Shown here piece after piece: positions 43,001 to 58,000 of a stretch of DNA of 64,000 nt. The stretch is from the NCBI GenBank assembly GCA_017562135.1, contig QEYB01000766.1, positions 1,178,001-1,242,000 of the forward strand, given 5' to 3'. The notes beneath the pieces are model-generated. The model did not search any database. It worked only from the letters and a program-made list of their open reading frames with translations, and was not told the DNA's origin. This DNA is from Dipylidium caninum (lineage: Eukaryota > Platyhelminthes > Cestoda > Cyclophyllidea > Dipylidiidae). Each line of letters starts with the position of its first letter. Position 1 is the stretch's first letter. A program made the position numbers and the translations under genes.

Positions 43001-46000
43001 TAAACGAATCACTGAAAGATAGAAACGCCCTCACACGGGCTCAGTGGCACGTTGTAGAAGGTTGTTGCAGTCTCGTTCCAAGTCTTCCTCGAGGCTGGAA
43101 CACCATTCTTGGACACAACGTTTACATTTCCTTAAAAACCAAAACCAAATAACCGCATTTAAAGCAGCTAATGAGTCTTCTGTTCATGTCAGAATGTCAT
43201 CACTGACGTGTTGCAGCAAAACACCGCCAAAATTTGATTTCCACAGCCGGTATGTATTCAACGGTGGGACTCGCGAGGGAGGAAAGACACGGAAGAATGT
43301 CAGGATGAGGAATGATTCACTTTTGCCTATTAACAATGGAATTTGGGCATTTCATGTGTTGATTCCATAAAAGATGGGGGGAGGAAGGGGGGGAGGGCGT
43401 CTTCGGCGACAGTGTTTACCTCCGCCGGTAAAAGGCGCAATCGAGCGCAAGAATCAACCGCTGCAAAGCCAACGTGTCTAGGCCGCCTTATTCGAGATCG
43501 GAGGGCGCATGCGGGAAGGGGAAGTTGGAGAGACATGCATAAAAGTTACCAGGGGCCCACTCTCCGGTCGTCTGACTATCGTCTGCCAGCCAGATTCATC
43601 CTCATCTCCGTAATCTAACAGCGATGACAATAAGAGTCAACTAGGCGCACAGAAGCCCCCTCAAGAGAATTGTTGGTGTGAAGAGAAGAAAAGGGAAGAG
43701 AGAATGAGTCATACTGGCGATGAGGTAGCAACTTTATTACCCTACCTCGTTCCTCCGCGGTTGAATCCTCTTCGCAGTGCAATGTCTGCAAAATAAAAGA
43801 AAAGGTGGACACTCTCAGTGAGGAAGTTTGTGTAGTAGACGCTTCAGACGCTTCTCAACGCGTTTCGAGGTGGAAAGGCGTCCAATTTTGTGGTTTTGCT
43901 CTAAGATTGGAGTATCATAAGAATGGAAATCAGTAAGAAATAGTGCAGAGGTAGGTGATATTTATCACGTTTTTCGATGAAAAAAAAAGGAGGCTTCCAG
44001 GAGGCGCATCCGAATCTTCTGCTCTAACGCCATGTAACGTGTAACAGTGCGCATTTCATATCATCTTGTCATCCAGTTCACCCCATTTACGTGCTCCAGG
44101 GCGACAATGGCTTCCTCCGAAACCGACACATTCGTTGTCGGCGTCATCATCTGTCACATGCGCGTTCCCCTCGGGCAGCTGACGTCGCCCGCATGCACAA
44201 AGACGGGCGAAGAACAGTTTGGCTACTGTAAAGCTTTAGACGATTCGGTGATTCACTGAAAGTTCTATTCAGGGGCAGACAAATGCCCAGTGTGCATCAA
44301 TCGTGTCATTTGGTGGAAGAAGACTTGGCGGTATTCTGGTAATTGCAGAAAATAGAAGGGGAGGGGGCCCAGGGTGGGGTAGGGCGTCTACTCACTCTGT
44401 CGGTTTGACACTCCGCGATGGCAGTGAGGACTTCACCTCGACTCCCGCGACATCTTAACAGATCAAGCTTCAGGTTCTCCTCCCTTGAGTAAAAAAGAGA
44501 AACGGAATTCAAATAAGATCAACTGTTCAAGGGAATATGGACACATTTGTGAGTTTAATTTCGCGTGTCTGATCGTTCTCCCATTTTTGGTGGCCGTGGT
44601 AGGACGATAATTTCATGCCCTCCCGGACGCCATGACCCCTGGAGGGAGGGCGGCACTTGGTCGTCGCTGCTCACAGTCCCGCTCTCCCATTGGTGGCTGC
44701 CCTCCCGCGTCTTAGTGGGTGACTCATTCGGGAGGGAGAGAGTCTAATTGGCTGTCCCAAAAGCAGGACAAACTCAGTCGGCGGGGAAACGGAGGGGGAC
44801 ACGCCGACGGTGCGTGCGGCAGCTGCTCCACCCCGCCACCGCACTCGGGGCAGAGTCCTGGGCGCGGCCTTGCGCGCCGCTGCACTTCTTGCACTTCTCC
44901 TCATGGCATGCAAGGCGTTTAAACGTTGCCACGGCTTTTTTATTTTTGGTATTTAAGTAACTCGTCACAGCAGCCCACGGGGAGGTAGTGTATCAGTTAA
45001 CACAGAGCATGACCATAAAAGGGAACCTTTATGACTGCTTTGGTCTCCAGAACCGCCAAAAATCGCTTGCCAAACCCGAAGGACTGAGTGAACCACAGCG
45101 CAGTCAAAAGTCAGTTGCAAATTTAAACCTGACCTCCGTCAACCCGACCCGCCATCGCAACTCAAAGGAGGCGAACAGGACAAACGCGTTTTGTTCGTGA
45201 GAAGGACGATGCCAACGACGGCCGAGGGGGTTGCCCTGACTACGTGGGTGCGCACAGCTCGTGCCGGTGAAACAAAGCACTCGGACGTCGAACCGGCCAC
45301 CGAGCGTCCCCCCGACAAAACCATAATTCATTTGTGAAAACGAGTAAACGGAGGCCTCGGTGCAAACATTTGGGAAGGTGAAAAGATGAACTCCGCCAAA
45401 GCCCAACGGAAATTCAACAGGGAGGCCTTGGGGAAAAAACCGACTCGTTTATGAAATCACCGCGTCTTGGTTGCGAAGATAAATGAGCCATCCCCCCCCC
45501 TCTTTCCACCCTTCCGATAAAAAAACCAAAAGTATTTCTTGGCACCTGCAGAATAACGAAATCATAGAAGGAGTATCAAAATGCAAGTGGATAAACTTTA
45601 GCCAAGCTACTTTCCCGAAAGTTAAGAAGGCGAAGGAAACAGTGAGGACGCTATGACCTCCTCCACGAGGCTAATTAACGCAACTGACCGGCTCTAACAC
45701 CTCCTACTCCTTGCAATTAAGTTACGGCAGGTCGGGGGAGCCGGCGCCCCTCAGCCTCCTTCGAATAGCTCGGTCCCCACTGAGGTCGGAAGAGTGAGGA
45801 ATGGGGCAGATCTTGCAAGGGGAGAAAAGTTGACGGGATTCTCGCTCGGTGACCCAGGCCAAAAGCGCAGTTGAAGGAGAACATCGGGGAAAGACGGTTT
45901 CCTCGGGAGACGCAACAGCCTCAACACTTTTTCGGTGCACCCATTCCTCGCGAAGCGCACGAGTGTTTTGACAGAAAAGGGGGCATTGCATGGCATACCG

Positions 46001-49000
46001 AGGCTAGAACGAGTGTCTTCACACAAGGGAAACGGAGAATTGAGAGCAAATGCCCAAGTATCCACCGTCTTCGTCTCCCTTCAGCAATCCGGCATTCGGG
46101 TCTTCGACGTCCGCAGAGTCTACCTCAACCCCGATGGTCCAGGTTTTCGCGGGATCGGTTTACACTCAAAAGAACGTCTAAAGTTACTTGGAGAACCGTC
46201 CACCTGTTTGGACAATCCGGTGAGTCAAGGTATGACTTATTTAGATTTCCCGTATCGCGAAGTCAAGGCTTGAGAATAGAGGGGGAAAAGGGGGCGGAGA
46301 GGATAAAGGCCAGTTCAAAGTAAAATGGGCGTCTTCAAGGGGATCCACAAGCCGTGCTGCACCCTCAAGACGATTACCACCACGTTCAGCTTAGTTACAC
46401 TTTTCTTTGTTTATGGACAAAGGCGCACACAGTAAGGCGAGAGCGGATGCGACCGGATAGCGTACCAACCTGACACCACTGGCCGGTTGAGCAAATCGCC
46501 TCCTCCTGAGAGGGACAACGAGAGTAGGCTCGGACCGAGAGACTGCCACACTCAAATCATCCATTTGCGACGGGGATTTTTGTCCAATCACCTCTCATGA
46601 ACGTCAAGTGTGTATGCGGCGAAGAAAAGGTGTGAGAGACATTGACAACGGCAAGTCGCCGTGACATGCTACAACGTGACAGCCCGGAGTTTGGCGCCAC
46701 GGCCTGCCTAGGTGTCGCGACAACAGTGTTAGTGAAAACAGAACACGTGGTTTCGAGTTCAACAGTTGTGGAAGGGGGGGGGGAGAGGGCGGGGCAAAGG
46801 GTGAGAAGTGGAAGCAAGCTGTGCCAGCGGTCGCATAAAAGAGACGACAGACCTCTGCAGGGCACTCTCGTACAGCGCCAGAAGGGAGGAGTACTTCGAC
46901 TGCAGATCGCAGGGACGGGGATCATCGGGCTTTGCTTCCGCTGTTGCCGTCGTCGCAAAGACTGCCTCCTCTTCCGTCTCCTCAGTGTCTTCGCCCTGTT
47001 CCGGCACTGGGCTCAAGCGTCCCCTGCCATCGGAGGGTGTCGGCGTTTCAGCCCCGCCAAAATCCATAGTGTCAGTTGGAGCGGCGGTGGCCAGAGCCTG
47101 GGCCTCGGCCAGACGCGTCTCGAGGTTGTGGCATCGCAGACACAACCGTTCTATCGCCTCGTCTGCCGCCGCCTCCTGATCCGTCAGCTGAGGAAACCAC
47201 AACGAAGAAATTATCCGCCGTTCATCGCAAAGCGGACACATGGGTGGCCACAATCCCAAGGACTGCGACCAAAAAGTGCTCTTAAGAGTCTCAGTTATGC
47301 CGCCCCAGGAAAGTTTCTGTTTAAGTATAGAAAGCTTTTAAGTCATCTCCAACTGACACGACTGCATCACTCCATACCCGGTGGGTGACGGAACTGAGCC
47401 AACAGCCGACTGAGGAGCCGTCCTGTTCAGCACGAAGGGCTGGCAACGCACGAACCGCCCATTCGTCCGCAACACGGACACTCAGTGGACACTCGTCAAT
47501 GCCCTCAAAATTCGGGAGCGCCACGAGTTCGCAGCCTCCCTTCCCGTCGGCGCTGCGCATGAGCGCGCGGTGTAAAAAAGGAGTTATTTTTAGGGCTGTT
47601 AACACGGAGAACAAATTGCCACCGAAAGCGCCCCCGCGTTGCCCACTGGGGTGATGATTCCAAGGTCCCGTCATGCCGCCTCCAATATCAACACAACGCC
47701 ATAAAGGCTGTAAATTGGAGCCAAAAACCCGTGTCTAAGCGCAAAATTGGGATATCCAGAAAGTGACTCTTTCCACTGGACGGGTCGACAAAGAATCTCC
47801 AACGCCGTCGAATCGAAAGACGACACCTTCGGTGAGAATTGCAGTTATTCACGAAAGACACGATCAACGGTAGATTGCACAAAAGCGGGGGCCAGGTCGG
47901 GCAAAGAAGAAGTCCGCAGATTGCGAGGCAGCGCCCCACACGATGAAGTCCTCTAAGTCAACTCCTTTTGACCTCGTTTTTGTAGCAGTTAGCGCAATTA
48001 AAGGCGCGGAGAGGGGTTCGGGTTCCTGTTTTGATATCAAATTCCTAGTGAAATGACTAAGCTGGCTGACTTCACTTCAGATTCTCTAATTTTTGCAAAT
48101 ATACTGTTAATGATACGTCTTTGAGATGTGTTAATTTTGTGAAACTTGGGCCCTTATAAAAAGGGTTCAGTAAGTTTTCCAAAGACTCCGAGACTATCAA
48201 CAAAATCGAGCGGTGAAAGGTCTCGTTATCCGATGCGGCCACTCAGAGGCATGAGATAAAAGTGACAAAAGTCATCTCGATAGACCGAGGTAGGGGGAAA
48301 TAGTGGGGTAGAATATCAACCGTGGGTTAGCCGGAAAGGGCTGTATCACGTTACGACGTAGAAAGGCCTACGGGGAAACAGGTTAAGAAGGCTAACCACG
48401 GGAAATTCAACAGTTCTAAGTACACGGAGCGGAAAATAACCACCATGTAAGTGTCAGGGGGTGGAAGCGGTGGATCCGAAATATACACACATAAAGTACT
48501 AGCGCGGTCACTAAGGCATGCTTATAAACAAGAGGTTGTAAATAAAAAGGTGGGCGTTGTGGCATTCCGCGCACTAAACCGAAGGTGTTGATTGACTGAA
48601 GAGGAAGATGGAGTAGCAGAGAGCGGACAGGGGAACAAAGGCGCAGTAGGGGGGCCGACTGCGGGGACCAGCGGTGGCGGCGAATAGATGGCAAAAGAGG
48701 TAAAAGCTAAGAGGAGCACGCTCACCCTCTGTCCAAGACGTCGAACGCGCGAGCGCAGACGTTTTATCTGCGCTTGCGCAGCAATGAGGTCCTGTGCCAA
48801 ACACCGGACGAGGGGCATCGCGGTCCTCGGAACTGCCGTCCGCACGCGCGCCTGTTCCAACTCTGATAATTAGGCCCGTCCACAGGTCTCCTCTTTCTCC
48901 TTCTTCGTGCTTCCCTGCTCCATTATCTTCCTCCAACTTCTGCAGAGTCGCCAGCACCACCTGGCCCGGGTGGTGCTGATGACAGCGGGACGAGGGGGAG

Positions 49001-52000
49001 GAGGAAGCGACGCCATGGCTGGAGGAGTTAGTCGTGGAAGAAGTGCAGAGACCGGCGTCGAAGGAGGCGTAGGATGAAGGTGAAGACGTCTCGTCAGTGT
49101 CTGCTTGACGGAGTGTCCTTTCTTCCGCCTCCTCGTCTTCCTCCAGCTCGGTGTTGTTGGCCGAGGGTGAAGTCGAAGTGGTGTTGGCATAAGCCTCATC
49201 AGACGTCGACAGTCCATCATCCACGTCGTCATTGTCCTCCCCCTCATCATCATCATCATCAGAGAGGTTGGCCTTCGCAGCTGCCACCGAGGCATCCTTC
49301 AACAGCTTTCGCAATGTGCTCCCCGACCCGTCGGTCATCTTGCGGAAGAAGACAAAATACCATGTATGCCTTGCCACAGTCACAGCTCCTCAGTCCTGAC
49401 GGCAGTGCGCAGCGATGTCTATGCCCTACACGGTCACCTCTAAGGGCTCTTTCAGAATAACTTTCATCGCATCGTTTTCAAAGACCACTCAGACTGTTCA
49501 GTACGCATGAAATACATTGGAGCAGATATTTCGGGAATATGCCTAGCATTTTTGGCTCAAGAACGGAAAAAATGTCTGACCGCAGAAACGTAGGACCAGC
49601 AGAAGGTGTCTCACACACTCGACAGAAAGGATATTTCACTCAACGAAGACGACGGTCGTTTTCCGCGCCATTCACAGCATGATAGAAGGTGATTCACTTG
49701 AGGTTGCGATAAATATCCGCATTGGGCAATGACATGTGAACGGATAAACGGACAGATCGTCAAGAAACTTAGCGTGGCCGAGGAGGGAATCGGTTTTACC
49801 CCATGCCGGCCGGGGTAATTGGCGCTCCGAGCAATGCGATAATACCGGAAGTGGATGGCGGGGTTTGATATGAGGACGGCCGGCGTTGATGATACACCGA
49901 TGGTTAGTTAGAGCGCACATTTTTCAAGCCAGATTCTGCGTTACTTGACAACCTCTGGTGTCGCAGACGTGTGGTCTATGCAGTCAGCCGCCATGCGCCG
50001 AGACAGTAAAGTCCGCCGCGGGGCGCACAGCCGGGTGACGACCTCCAACGCACCAGAGTTCAGGACATGGATAAACGAGGGAAACAGGACTACGACTGTT
50101 TCGTTTTAAGGACCTCCACCTACCCAGGGGAGGCGTTAAGGATCAACTTTTTTATACAGTAAACTCGAGTTCCAATTAATTAAGAGCAGAGACATGCCAA
50201 ATACTACGTTCACATTCGTAGACACGTGAGGTTCGGAATTGTACCACATATCCTCGCACGTCGCCCCAAGTTCGTAAAAACAGCTTAAAGTGAGTTTTCC
50301 AGAAGGAGGAGAGCATTTCAGGAGGGACAGTTACACACTTCCAAATTGCCATCGCCTAAACTGAGGTGGTGAGCGGCGGAAAGACAACGAATCCGATCCA
50401 ACACCAACCGCGGGACACAAGTGTCCATGCAATTGAATGAGACAGGAAGGAAAACAATGATACGTAGTGAAATGAAACTTGAGGCGGTGAAGGCACTTCA
50501 AACGGAATCCGTGTGGGGCAAGAAATCATCTGAATTGTCAGTCTTATAGATAACACAAAAAAGGTATCGGACACTTTCCCTTTGCCACGACCTGGCCACG
50601 ATGGCGAGTCCAAGGCGGATTTGAGGCCGATGAACTGCATCTCCATCACACCATTCGGTAGGATGAATTTAAGTCTGAATGGATCTGTTCCATTACCAGC
50701 CACGCGCCTGCCTCAGAACTACCCTGTTCCTGATGTTTACTCCATAAAGTGGAGCGGCAACTTCGTGTATGCAGCCAAGACGACAGGCGCCTATCTGCGT
50801 CACAAGTCGACTCCAGGCACAGCAGCGCGTTCTACACCAGTGGAATGCTCCGTCACCCGCCCATAACACACGTTTGCCAAAGTACTGGCCGCTTCAAACA
50901 CGCCGAGCTGAAGGTGCCCTTCCACGGCAATAATGGCCCTCTTCGAGGTGATTCACTCAATCATCGCCGTCTCGGCTAGTCGTGCCGAATTCATTCCTTC
51001 ACCCCACGGCAAACACTGGCTGCCTCACCCTACACGTGCGCCTAGTCAACACAGCGGCGATGCCTCGGTGCGACGAAATCCGCGCGGTGAAGAGCGTACT
51101 GACCACCAACCACCTCCGCTTCTACCAAGCTGAAAGTACCGGCAGTGTCAGAGCAGTCTCCCGTACTTCCTCATCGACGGCGGCGAAATTGCAGATGACT
51201 AGGGAGTGGTCAAATGGCGTCAGTTGAGCTATCGAACTCAGGAGGGCAAGGTAACACCGGACAAGTGGGGCGAGCACGCACATCCACTTTGGAGGCAGGC
51301 GGACAGACACGCAAGGACAGAGAGCGATGGATAGTGACCGAAAAGCACCGAATCTGGGTGTTCCATGACGGAGGAAAGGTGGAGTGTAGACTGGATGAAG
51401 ACCCGTCGCAGACCGGTAAAATCACACATAAAAACGCCACCTGATGAGAACGTGTGCAGGTGCATGATTAGCATCTCCCGAATTTCTGGCGTCTGAGGTG
51501 TGGTGTACCTACATAAACCCCAGTTATCAGATTAAAACGGCTTTTTCAGCAATTTGTGACCTAAAAGGTGTGTCAAGACGACTACTTGGGCCACTTTGAA
51601 ATGAGCGGGGGAAAAATATTACAGAAAATAGGCAAAATTTTGCTTTATCCACTCAAAGCGCAGCAATGTGAATGAAAGCAAATAAGAAACGGCTGACTTA
51701 CAGGGCCGAGAGAAGACTGCTGGCTTTCTTCGACCCCATCAGAGCTGAAAGATGCAAGAAAACGGGATTTAGTTACTTTCAAAGCAATTGGCTCAGTTCA
51801 AATCATATCGGCACATGGACAATCTTCTTTGTGACATGCTCCCCATCCCGTCTCACGAAAAAGGAAGTCGCCACAAGTGTAGGAGAAAGCATCACGGCGG
51901 GATTCGCCTGCCGAGGAGGCCTCGGGGGACGCTCTTTGGCGCCATCGTCTGCGCGAGTACACACACGCTGTCAACGTGTGGCGCAGCGAATCTCGACAAG

Positions 52001-55000
52001 GACGCATAACATTAAAAAGAGGCAAAAAGTCTAGGAGTCATGCCTTAGTCACTTGGCAGGACTGGCATTCCGGTGGAGAGCGGCAACACGAAGTTTTTGT
52101 TCGCCTGCCTCTCGGACCTTACGCCCACAGTAAGAGAGGGCGGGAGGAAGTCGTTTTCAAGAGGAATAATGCATTTGCATGAGGCACTCCTAGCCGCAGA
52201 TACCTCAAATAACGGGGAGATTGTTTTGTTGCCATCTACGACCAAAACGAGGCCCAGCGTAATGCTGGCGTGGGTTTCACTGCAGGATGACAATTAGTGA
52301 CACAGGGCTCCTGCGCCGCACTACACGTGACCGCCTCGACGTCAGTTATGGATCTGTTGGCACTTCACGCCACAATTTGCCTGTAGACGCTGGACAAGTC
52401 TACTATCGTCGGCTTATTTGAGAATGAGACACACTTGAGGGAGCATGACTGCATTTTGTGCATCTGACTGCATGCATTTCAACTTGCAGTTCGTGTGAAT
52501 AAGCACACAATTATCAGTAATTATATACCCGGAGAAAGTGTGGTTTAGGAAAGATGGCCTGAATTGAAAAATGGCCGATCTAAACAATGGGAATGGGGAA
52601 GGTTCCTCCCAACCGCTGTGGTGATGCACTAGAGACAGGGCTGTAATTGTTGCTTGTGGACATTCAGCAGGCAAAACCAATCCAAGGTATATTTCGAGCA
52701 ACATGTCTGCAGATTTGGTGTGGAATACCCTCCCCCTTCTAACTGAGCGCCCAAGCATTACGAAAGACGATAGGGCTGAAATTTCAAAGGAATGCATTCC
52801 CACTCGCAAGATATGATGACGACTCCTAAAACTCCCCCAAAATCGCTTTCCGGAAGAGTTGATCAAGCCGGAAAAAACTGAATAAGGCAACAAGGCGTGA
52901 AAGAGTTGTTAATCGCTGCATGGAACAGGGGATGAGGGAAGGAGAAAAGGGCTTACTTAGCGCCAACACTCGAACAGGTGCTGGACGTCATTTGTCCGTC
53001 GGCATCGAGGAGGGAAACAATAGAATTCGCAGTGCCCGGCTTTTCCCGACCAAACTACGAACTGTGAGAAATTGCAAAGACAGATTCAATGAGAAATAGT
53101 TCATGCATTGCGGCCCATCTCGCCGAGTAAAAAAAAAATTGTGTTCCCTATTGGGAGTGATCGGAAGGAAAGTCGAAGACGGCGTTTTGAGAGGCAGAAA
53201 AAATATAGACGATGTTTATCCTCCAAGACCCGTACAACGAAATGGCGCGTAAGTCCTCACTTTAGGCATAACACGCCGGAGAGAACGAAGAAACCAGTAT
53301 TATTAGGGATTAACCCTAGCGATACAGGCCGAGAAATGGTGCAGCAAAATAACATTTACTTCACTCGTGTAAACCCGCCACTCATGACTTATACTTCAAT
53401 TGCGAAGGTCGCATGAGAACAACAATTTTACTATTGTTTCTTGTGTACTCAGAAGCTTCTCCAAAGAAAATACTAGCGCTCACGACTGAGAATTCTGGGG
53501 TATATAAATTTAATCCCAGGTCGGTTGCTCGGCCTTTCGCCGCAAAAAAAACTCTTTTTTTTTTATTTCCCCCCCAAACTTTAACATTGCCTTTTGCGGG
53601 AAGGAAAGGAACTACCATTTCGGCTGTCTAATTAGCGGCGTTTGCAAACACACCCACTTCTGTTTTTGCGAGAGGGCAGAGATAAACCGGGCTACCAGGC
53701 CTCTCTTCTTCCCCCTCTTCTTTGGCCCCTTCAGTTGAACTTTGCGGGGGTGTGCGGCAACGAATGCAATTGACAAGTCATCTATTGCAGCAGAGGGGGG
53801 TGAGCCGCTGTCAACGAGTGAATCACGAGTGTAGATAGAAAAAAGGAGGGACATAGAGAGATGAGGTGCAAGATGTGGGGAATGAGTGGCGTGGACCTAC
53901 TGCACAGTGCCGGAGGTGTTGCAGAGGACGGTGGCGGCGAAGCTCTGTGAGACACCGACGAGACTTTGTCCATCCACCTCCACGAGCTGATCGTAGACCT
54001 GCATTCTAAAATTCAAAGGGCGGAGCCCAGGCCAATTACATAATGAGCTGTCGCGCCCGCCAGTGGAGGCCAGACCGCATGAGTCATCGCCGGCATTTGG
54101 AAGGTTTTCCAAAAAAAAAACCCCAGCGACTGACTAACGCGCCCCCAACTTGCACTGCATCCAATTGCGGGGCCCAGCGCGCCAGTGGGCGCCCTCAACG
54201 GCCCGGAGGTTCACGTGAAACTTCCAAAACCGGGATTACACACAGTCCGTCGCAAGCTAACAAGGCCACGTAGCCCTGAGGGGGGGAAGTCTGTCTATCC
54301 CCTACCCGAGGCCTCTTTTCCAAATCACACTTGTAAAATTATAGATCTCACATGAAAACGTTGAAAGTAAAAATACAAAGCCCTCAATCGCAGGGCTTTG
54401 TATTCCTGATGTTAATTGAGACAGGAGACTCGACGGTTTGTACCACTTACCGTTTCCAGGGCCGGCCCCAACCCCCCCCCCCACACAACAAACCGCAATA
54501 TTCCCAATATGTCTTAGCAGAATGGGTCTTTAAAGGCTGTTGCCGTAGTACTTTAATCAAGCAAACTCCCACCCTTTAAATCTGGTGCTCAGACGCATGA
54601 CATCAAGAGCCGTATATCTACACAAGGACTGCTTGAATCATCGGCCAAAAAAGGACTAGGGGAGAAGCTTTGAAAATTTTAGGACCCTCATCAGACCGGA
54701 TGGGGGACAAGCCACGTTTAGGGACACCCCCGGCTAGCGAGGACTTTGGAGCACCACTAACTCACCTCCCGTCCACGTCGGCAGCTCCACCGGGTGTGAT
54801 TGCTTTCACGAAGATACCCAATTTTTCTATCCCATTGACGAAGGTCATTGCCCCATTCCGAGGATGCTGATGCCCAGACCACTGCTTCCTGGAAGAGGGA
54901 TGGGCAAGTGCGCAAATGTTTAGCAGATTTCGCGCCATCGCCTGCACGTGTCTGGTTGAAGCGTGTACCGACGCAGCCTAATTGGGGTGCCACGGGGCCA

Positions 55001-58000
55001 CCGCTGCCGCCGCCCCTGAAGTGTCTACGTGTCTATTCGGCAGTGAAAAAGCGCTGCCGAACGCACCGGAAGCGCCGCGGCTCTGCAGGCGCAAGCAGTG
55101 AACATGGAGCGGAGAGGAGACAGAAGAGGAAATGCCTAGGAGACGCGCATCCGCCAAGCAGCAGAGGTGCCTCCCACCGTCTTCAGGTGGTCAGTCGTCA
55201 GAGCACAGCGGCGACATCATTGCTGCGTTGAGGGCTTTTGGAGGGACCCACTTCACTCGGTGAAGGCGAGAGTCGCGTCCAGATTAACAATTCAGTGCTT
55301 GGTTTAAGGTTTAGCATTGAGTCGACGTCGCAGGGGTGCGGGACAGAGCGGAGCAAAAGTCCAAACCGGCGTGCGGCCGTTCAATTGGCCGCAGAACGGT
55401 GTCCCCACGGCACGTCATGACAACGTAGGTGTTTGGTAATTATTAATTCAAAGGGAGAAATCGCCGTTTATTGTCCAAAGCAGTGAGGTTGATTAGCTTT
55501 ACTACTCTGGCGCTACAAGCGCGGGTCGACCTTACTGCAAAAAAGATCACTTATGGCCAACAAACCTTGGGCTTACTTACAACGCGCACGATTTGGCGCA
55601 AGTCTTTCACCGCATTCTCATTCCCAGACTTGTGGCTGGGTTTAGAAAGACACAAAATTAGCTCAGAAAGGAAGTGACCTTGCCCAACCACTGACCCGGC
55701 CACGACCGGTGACCCCGCGCCGCCCACTTGGCCCGGGCCAGCCTCGAGCGAGTCGGTCGGTCGGTCGGTCTGGGCACCTTCCCACTTCCCAAGTCCAAAG
55801 CAGCAGTTTTTCGTTAATATGTAAATGGGCATTTATCTCAGTTAAAATCTTTTTTTCTCCCGAACATAGCAGTCCACGTTTAACACAAATAGAGTTGTGT
55901 GGTCTCCATTGGGTGCGTCTTTTAACCCCTTCATTTTCCGAAGTTCTGGGAGGGGCACTCCTGCATTCAGTGTGATGAAAAGTTGCACAGAGGGTTCGAA
56001 ATGTCTAACCACCTCACCTGTAGTGTTATAAAGAGAACCGGCGTGGAGACAAAGCTACTGCTACTGGCAACGACAGTACCAACCTTTGTGCAGTTCAACC
56101 TCGAAGAGTTCGAGCTCCTCGATATGCTTCTCGAGCTCATACTCGGCCGAGGCGACGAGAGGGTCGATCAAGTCGTTGCGACGCTTGTAGGCGGTCACTG
56201 AATGTGTGCTAAACACCTGCAAAAGGAGGGAAAATCTGAAAGCGACCGCGGATGGACGGATGCGGACTCCGCTAGAGAAAGAAGAGAGGCCCGAGCAGCC
56301 TGACTAGGTGCCTTCAATTGATTCATTTTCGCTTCTCCCAATGTGATTTTCAAAGGAGGTGAAGATTGTCCCGGTGTTTCGACTTTGTCCCACAAACATG
56401 AGCTCAAACGCTGCCCGAGTATAACGCAAGTAAGAAGAAATGGATGCAACTACTCATTGCCCCCGAGAGGGCAAGAAACAGGAGACTTGGAGATTAATGT
56501 CCAAATTTCCTAAAAATATGGTCCATTCCTATTTGTAGCGGCAGCGCAAACGGTTTGCGTGTTACCGGCCCCCAGGGCAACGGGGAATCGCATAAATCGC
56601 ATGAATCACATTCTTGAATGGTGATTCTTCACCAAAGAAGGCGTGAAATGTCAGGAGGAACAGGCCATGGGCCAATATTGCGAACCGTCAATGGGAGGGG
56701 CGGTGGCTGAAAGGGAAGCGGCCGTGGCGGAATGACCAGGAGCAAAGGTAAATTTCCGCACCATGACTAAGGAGGCTTAAACCCTAGACACAGAATTCTT
56801 GCAAAACAACCGAACAGGGCTTGTCACCGGGGCTCACAGTGGTAAATTACTAAGCTGCATGCGAAGTGAAGTGTGGCATGTTTGCCGCGGGAAGGAATGC
56901 ATGTACACACACACACAAAGAGAGAGAGAGAGAGAGAGAGACGAGAGACAAGGGTTCATGCCAAGTATCGCAACCGTGGCCCAGGTGATCTGGGCTGGGT
57001 AATGCAACAACCCCGACTCGTACTAAAGATGCTCTCTAGGTGCTCGAGGAGTGTTCCAGCTACAAAGGAGACGACCAAACCACGCTGCGCACGAAGTGGG
57101 CTAAAACTCTTATTGACACCATCGGGAGTAGATTTGCAGTTCATATGATTAACAAAGTCTGTCCGCTGAATTGAGAGTGAACTCGATTAACGGTCGTAAA
57201 AGCACCTTTCAACCCGACTGCCTCCCAAAAAGTTGTCAACTGCAGTGGAAGTGGGCCAGCAGCCCAAAGACGACAAAAGTCCGTCGCCTGGTGGATCTTT
57301 TCAAGAGAGGCGGAGACGCGGGGACCGGAAGGGTCGCGTCTCCGCCCTCAGCAGACCGTGAGTCGCGTAGCATGCGAGGCTCGCTCGAGCGGCGCTGCAT
57401 AGGCGGCGGCAGAGGGTAGTAAAAGGAGAAAAGAATCGGGTGATTCGGTCACGTTGCAGTAACTGCAACGAGGTGCCTGTTGCGTTCCAGGGCGCGAGTG
57501 CAAGCGCGAGGCAATAAAGGGACGTGAGTCTCCAAGATGCTAGGCTTGGTTCAACAGACCCGCGTCTTAGCGAACCAACGACCCTCCCATTTTAAGGCCT
57601 GTTCAATCTGAGCAAAAAAGTAGTCCAAACCATCGGAAAAGTCGGCACGGTGAATTCGCAAACTACTTGATCACACTGCCAGGACGTTGCAGTGGACCTT
57701 GAATTGTTGCGCCACAGGGAGAAGTTAGACCGAAGGCGGGTTAAAAAACAGCTACCCTACAGCTCGGGCGTAGACACTAGGGAAGGGTAAGCTTAACGGC
57801 AAGGGGGGACATAAAAAGGCAAATGGAAACAAAATCTCACGCCAAAAGCTGACGCGAGTCCCACCAATGGTGGATGGAGAGATAATGCCAGGGCACGCGG
57901 TCAAACGGCAGAAAGACCTCGTGACTGTCCAAATATGCTCAAGACTTAACTGAGAGAGGCTTCCCGCCGCGCGTAGGCGGTGCTGTGCGACGAGATTATC

